A DNA stretch of 64,000 nt, taken from NCBI RefSeq assembly GCF_003073045.1, contig NC_037599.1:4216001-4280000 (forward strand), in the 5' to 3' direction. Both the position numbers and the translations under genes were made by a program. Source of the DNA: Pomacea canaliculata. Its lineage: Eukaryota > Mollusca > Gastropoda > Architaenioglossa > Ampullariidae. Shown one piece after another: positions 60,395-64,000 of the stretch (position 1 is the stretch's first letter; each line of letters begins with the position of its first letter). The notes below the pieces were generated by a model, which was not told the DNA's origin, made no database searches, and worked only from the letters and a program-made list of their open reading frames with translations.

Positions 60395-61086
60395 CCGAGC
60401 TCAAGTCGACCCCGCACCGAACGACGCATTGTTAGCGCATGCGCACTGGTCACGCCAGCTGCGCGCGCTTCGCATCGAGTGTGCGACACTGGGAGAAGTG
60501 GCAGACGACAGCGTCCGTTAACTGGTGAACAGGTGGCTGCTCCATCTCACCCCGGGACTAACAGCTGACAAAGCGCTGCCACTGGCGAAACGTGGAGTCG
60601 AGGCGAGTTTCTAGTCTTCTTCATCGTGCATTGAAATATTCGTCTGACTTGTCGTCTGCACTTTTATTGTTTTCCCTTCCCCACCCCCACACCCGACATC
60701 GTGGCGCGCAGTTATCCAAATGGAGAAAGTTTGAACAGAGCCAACGTTTTTACTAACCGACAGTGCCTTCGCCAAGAAAGGTGTGTATGAATGTGTGTTA
60801 AAAACAAACAACAACAACAACAACAACACTCTTGCCGTGTGAAAGTGGTGGCGCTGCTAGCTCTGTGTACCTGTGACTGACACACGAGCGAGATGCACAC
60901 AAGGAAAGGCGCCCTGTGCTCCGCGAAGCGCGCCAGTGGAGCTGCATGCGCGAGGAGAAGCCGAGGGAGGAGATGTGAGGAGAGCTGACTGCCGGTCATC
61001 GGAGGATTGAACCTTATGCCCTTCGTCAGCAGCGGGTGACGGGTGGCAGCGCAGGGGGCTGTAGCGGATCCACCCCAATCGCGGCC
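60395..61086 (+). promoter_or_regulatory. CpG-rich promoter and 5' UTR with NRF1 site
   Basis: The sequence becomes CpG-rich here, unlike its flanks. It contains GCGCATGCGC (60435-60444), the palindromic core of NRF1 sites, and no obvious TATA box near it. It runs directly into the ATG at 61087, so it probably holds the transcription start and 5' UTR of the gene beginning there. Confidence 0.5.
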
Positions 61087-61181
61087 ATGATGAAACATCC
61101 GGACAAAGCGCATGCCATGCTGCTGGAGAATCTGCGAGTAATATCGGAGTACCGCCGGCGCTCGTTGGCAGAGAATTACAG
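61087..61181 (+). CDS. First coding exon of an unidentified gene leaving the window
   Basis: From ATG 61087 (or the adjacent ATG 61090) the frame reads MMKHPDKAHAMLLENLR then VISEYRRRSLAENY and ends in AG|GTAGGC, a good donor in phase 2. The peptide is charged and helical in look, without a signal peptide. The codon composition and placement at the end of a CpG-rich region support a real first exon. I do not recognise the family. The next exon was not found in the remaining 2.8 kb, consistent with a long first intron. Confidence 0.55.
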
Positions 61182-62019
61182 GTAGGCGCTGGCATCAGCT
61201 GTGCAGCACACCTGAGATTTTCTTGTCATAATAGAAAAAAACCCAACTACTGCAACTTTCGATCTCAACTGTGGCTCTGTCATACATGTCACTCTTTCTC
61301 TTTTTTCGCCGTCTGTCTTCTGTCTTTTTTTCTACGAGTATCTATCTTCGATAAGTCGTCAGAAGCCCTTTCCGTCCTTTGCTGATCTTTTTGCCATGGG
61401 TAAAGCAGCAAAATGATGAAAAAGGTGAACGATCATCTTGAAAACTATTCACCAATTTTCTGTTAGAGATGTTTATAAACACACCCGTGTGTTGACAGAT
61501 GCTCCCCGATTCATGACAACATGCTCACAGAAAGGACAAATGTTGCTACATCGGCTTTGAAACATTGAGCACGTGCTAATTCATCTGTCTGTATTCTGTT
61601 AAGCTTACTTCTCGATGATGTATAGAGAAAACCGTTGGCACCCACACTGAACAACAGGTTGTATAAACAGGCGGAGGAGTAAGTTAGCTCTATAACCAAC
61701 AGCCGCTTTTATTTCCTCCAACAACAAAACGTGTCGCCGCAACAAAGGGCCGCACATTCGTTTACCGCCATTCATATTGAAACATTTTACACGGTACAAA
61801 GGACTCTGTGTTCATGTATTGATTACATACGGGTCTCTGACTAATGACTTCCATAACCTAGATAAAGACCCGCGGGGATGTCGGAGTGTAGCTGGGTCAC
61901 ACAACTTGTAGAGGGAATCAGATGCTACAGGTAGCATTTTATTTTAGAGGATGAAATCGTGTAAAATTAGTAGTCATGTGTTCTGTGAAAGTGAGGCTTG
62001 GTGCAGCAAACTTCACTGT

Positions 62020-62158
62020 AACCTACGCATTCTATAGTAATGTAACCTAGGTAGTCTACCATAGTGTAACCAGGCATTCTACAGTAATGTACCCTATACA
62101 CACTTTACAGTGATGTAACCTAGGCATTATGCAATGATGTAACCTGTACTTTACACGT
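62020..62158. repeat. Minisatellite, unit near 24 bp
   Basis: Six imperfect units of the form TAACCTAGGCATTCTACAGT plus AATG, spaced 23-26 bp. Confidence 0.8.
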
Positions 62159-62514
62159 GTTGTGAAAACACAGAGTATTCCCGGTGTTGCCAAGGTGAAT
62201 GTTGTCTAGACCTTGTTGATTGTCAGTCGCAAGGGAGGTAGAAACACAAAAGACAATGCAGCAAATCCTCATGAAACCCTACCTCGACTTTACACAAAAC
62301 ATATCGACATGGTGACACGTGGCTTCAATAACCAGCTAGCAATATACGATTATTTTCAACCGTAAATTATGTGCCTTTTATAAGTGGCTCCATCTGGGCT
62401 ATCGGCAATAATTCTTAAACTAAGTAGGCACGACATGTGGAAGAACATTCCCTCATCTTTATCATGAACACATCTCACCTTGGTAGGACTTGGGAAAAGG
62501 AGAAATTTCTAGGG

Positions 62515-62595
62515 TAAGACCAAGCAGGTTTCGACTCTGCGACTTCTGGTCCACAGTCGATCTCACTATTCGCCAGGCTATTGGAGCCTCGCCTG
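62515..62595 (-). mobile_element. tRNA-derived SINE trace
   Basis: On the minus strand TAGCCTGGCGAATAG resembles an A box, and AGAGTCGAAACCTGC, after GTGGACCAGAAGTCGC, resembles a B box. This order and the GGACCAGAAGTCGCAGAG link are typical of tRNA-derived SINE heads. Confidence 0.45.
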
Positions 62596-63586
62596 CTGTG
62601 AAATAAGTGTTCGGCGAGTCTTGTTGTAGACACTGAGCTCTTCAGTGACAGTTTGTCATAAATGCAAAGCGGTTTCTACTGGTGATGACAATACTCTAAA
62701 GCGCAGTCTTCCTGTACAAAGAGAGGTAAACACAATGACAAATATTCAGATACATATACAGACACGTTGACAGACACACATACAATCGCGGTATCCACAC
62801 ACGGGCGCACACGCACACAGACTGTGCGAGAGAGAGAGCGGGCACACAGACACACAGACTGAGAGAGAGAGAGCGGGCACACACATACTCTTTCTCTCTC
62901 ATACACACACCCACAAGCACATTCCTTCAATATCAATACCGCGGAAGAAAAGAAAATACTTGTAATAGCAAAACATGAAGGGATCATCCCGATGTCCAGC
63001 AAATACTTTGGTGGCGACTCCTCCCATCAAGATGTCTACTTCACTTTCCTCTCTGTTACCCTCCGAGACAGGACTGATGAGAAAAGTGGCCAATCCTTCT
63101 TATCAGCCAGATGTCATAATGAATGGTATTCATATATATATATTGTCTGCACAAGGCTTGCTCCATTATGATTCTCTGATGCGAAATAATGTGTAGGGAG
63201 AAAAAAAAAAGAGAGAGACAGAATAAATAGACGAGGGCGGATGTGGGCAGATAAGCGGCGTGGTGGAAAAGTCGGAGCCCAGGGTTCATTTGCACAAACT
63301 TGAAACTGTGTTTTAGAAGAAAATATAGAAGTGTGTTTGTGAAACTGCTTTTAAGCCGTTTACAAGCGTTACATGAAAACCGTTTGTATAGAAATGTGTT
63401 TGAAACTCGGAAGATGTTGTGCAGCTGAACCTTGACAAGAATACTCTCCCCTGTTTCGGTTCATACGAAGCGAGTGTTTTGTCGGACTGACATTAAGTCG
63501 TCATATGTAGCGACAAGCGATTGGTCTACTCTTCACTCACTCTTCAGCGCGCATGCGTTATATATCTCAGTCGAATCGTTTACTTC

Positions 63587-63861
63587 TGACGTCAATTCCC
63601 TCATTTCTGACGTCAGATAATATTCAGTCCAGTTATTCACTTCTGACGTAAGATCAATCTTCCTAGAGAACCAGATAATATTCAATCCACTTATTTATGA
63701 TGTGAGATAATATTAAGTCCAATTATGACGTCCGATAATATTAAGTCCACTTATGACGTCAGAGAATACACAGCTCAATTGCTTATGAAATCAAATAATA
63801 TTTAATCCAATTACTTGTGACGTCAGATAATATTTTTTCCCATTATTCATTTCTGACGTCA
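63587..63861. repeat. Tandem array of CRE-containing units
   Basis: Eight related sites sit in an imperfect tandem repeat with unit CAGATAATATTAAGTCCA plus a CRE. Five are perfect TGACGTCA (starts 63587, 63608, 63754, 63818, 63854). Three are near matches (63644 TGACGTAA, 63698 TGATGTGA, 63726 TGACGTCC). Unit spacing varies from about 20 to 60 bp. Confidence 0.85.
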
Positions 63862-64000
63862 GATCAGTTTTGCTTGTGAACGAGGGGTTAATGCAGGGAG
63901 ACTATGCGTGGCTGTGAACAGGAAGAGAGGTTAACATCAACAGCAGCAACGCAGGTTATGACCTTTTGCCACGGGTGTCAATATCCACACAATAATGACG

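Larger units (their letters stand above)
47064..60400. other. 13.3 kb without a supported gene
   Basis: Open frames lack splice sites or family resemblance. Contents include an A/C-rich block (49556-49618), a POU-type palindrome (50417-50432), a (GGT)n repeat, SINE traces, a promoter-like patch at 57.88 kb and a LINE remnant at 58.4 kb. Confidence 0.4.
61182..64000. other. Presumed first intron of the gene starting at 61087
   Basis: No acceptor-exon pair in the required phase was identified. The stretch holds a minisatellite (62020-62158), a SINE trace (62515-62595), CA/GA microsatellites near 62.8 kb and a CRE-bearing tandem array at the right end. Confidence 0.35.

Noticed and set aside
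60712-61195. Long minus-strand frames over the CpG-rich region
   Set aside because: They are antisense to the promoter and first exon at 61087 and have no support of their own.
1-64000. CRISPR arrays, rRNA, functional tRNA genes, retroviral or Polinton-type elements
   Set aside because: No array with regular unique spacers, no rRNA motifs, no complete tRNA fold and no capsid, protease or envelope-like frames were seen.

Overview
This window looks like nuclear DNA of an invertebrate animal, most likely a gastropod mollusc. This is inferred from several signs: short exons with GT-AG introns, long AT-rich non-coding stretches packed with microsatellites, tRNA-derived SINE traces, a SINE tail ending in ATT repeats of a style common in molluscs, a short TTAGGG tract, and secreted lectin-like genes. 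Nothing bacterial, organellar or viral was recognised. Most open frames in the window are chance readings or translated simple repeats. Only four places carry convincing coding sequence with splice sites and matching intron phases.

Layout. (1) 4.2-11.3 kb, minus strand: the 3' half of a gene for a large, uncharacterised, Ser/Pro-rich protein. It has four exons (11284-11035, 7019-5752, 5663-5284, 4945-4193), and all three junctions agree in phase. The 5' end is not identified; a CpG-rich region with a CRE at 13.7-14.05 kb is a possible promoter. (2) 25.1-28.2 kb and 35.2-37.5 kb, plus strand: two tandem paralogues of a five-exon secreted protein. Its parts are a signal peptide, a PAN/apple domain (exon 1), a CCP/sushi domain (exon 2) and a C-terminal beta-sandwich that resembles a very divergent galectin (exons 3-5). 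Exon lengths and phases are shared. (3) 61.09 kb, plus strand: a first coding exon behind a CpG-rich, NRF1-site promoter; the rest of the gene runs out of the window. (4) Weaker candidates are a Cys-rich exon on the minus strand at 46.9-47.06 kb and a short exon at 7.73-7.79 kb.

The most interesting locus is the PAN-CCP-galectin-like pair. A 114-bp tract of exon 1 is identical at 113 positions between the two copies, while the following exons are only about half identical in protein sequence. That is the signature of recent gene conversion. Both copies also have reading-frame breaks in exon 1 (and copy 1 again in exon 5), so they are either decaying, or the assembly carries small indels. These alternatives should be settled before the pair is treated as functional.

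Mobile and repeat content: a 559-bp fold-back MITE flanked by TTAA with a 118-bp relative 29 kb away, a decayed LINE reverse-transcriptase 3' end, several tRNA-like SINE traces, four minisatellite blocks (one an array of CRE sites at the right end) and many microsatellites. One microsatellite, (CAAT)n, directly abuts a splice acceptor of the minus-strand gene.
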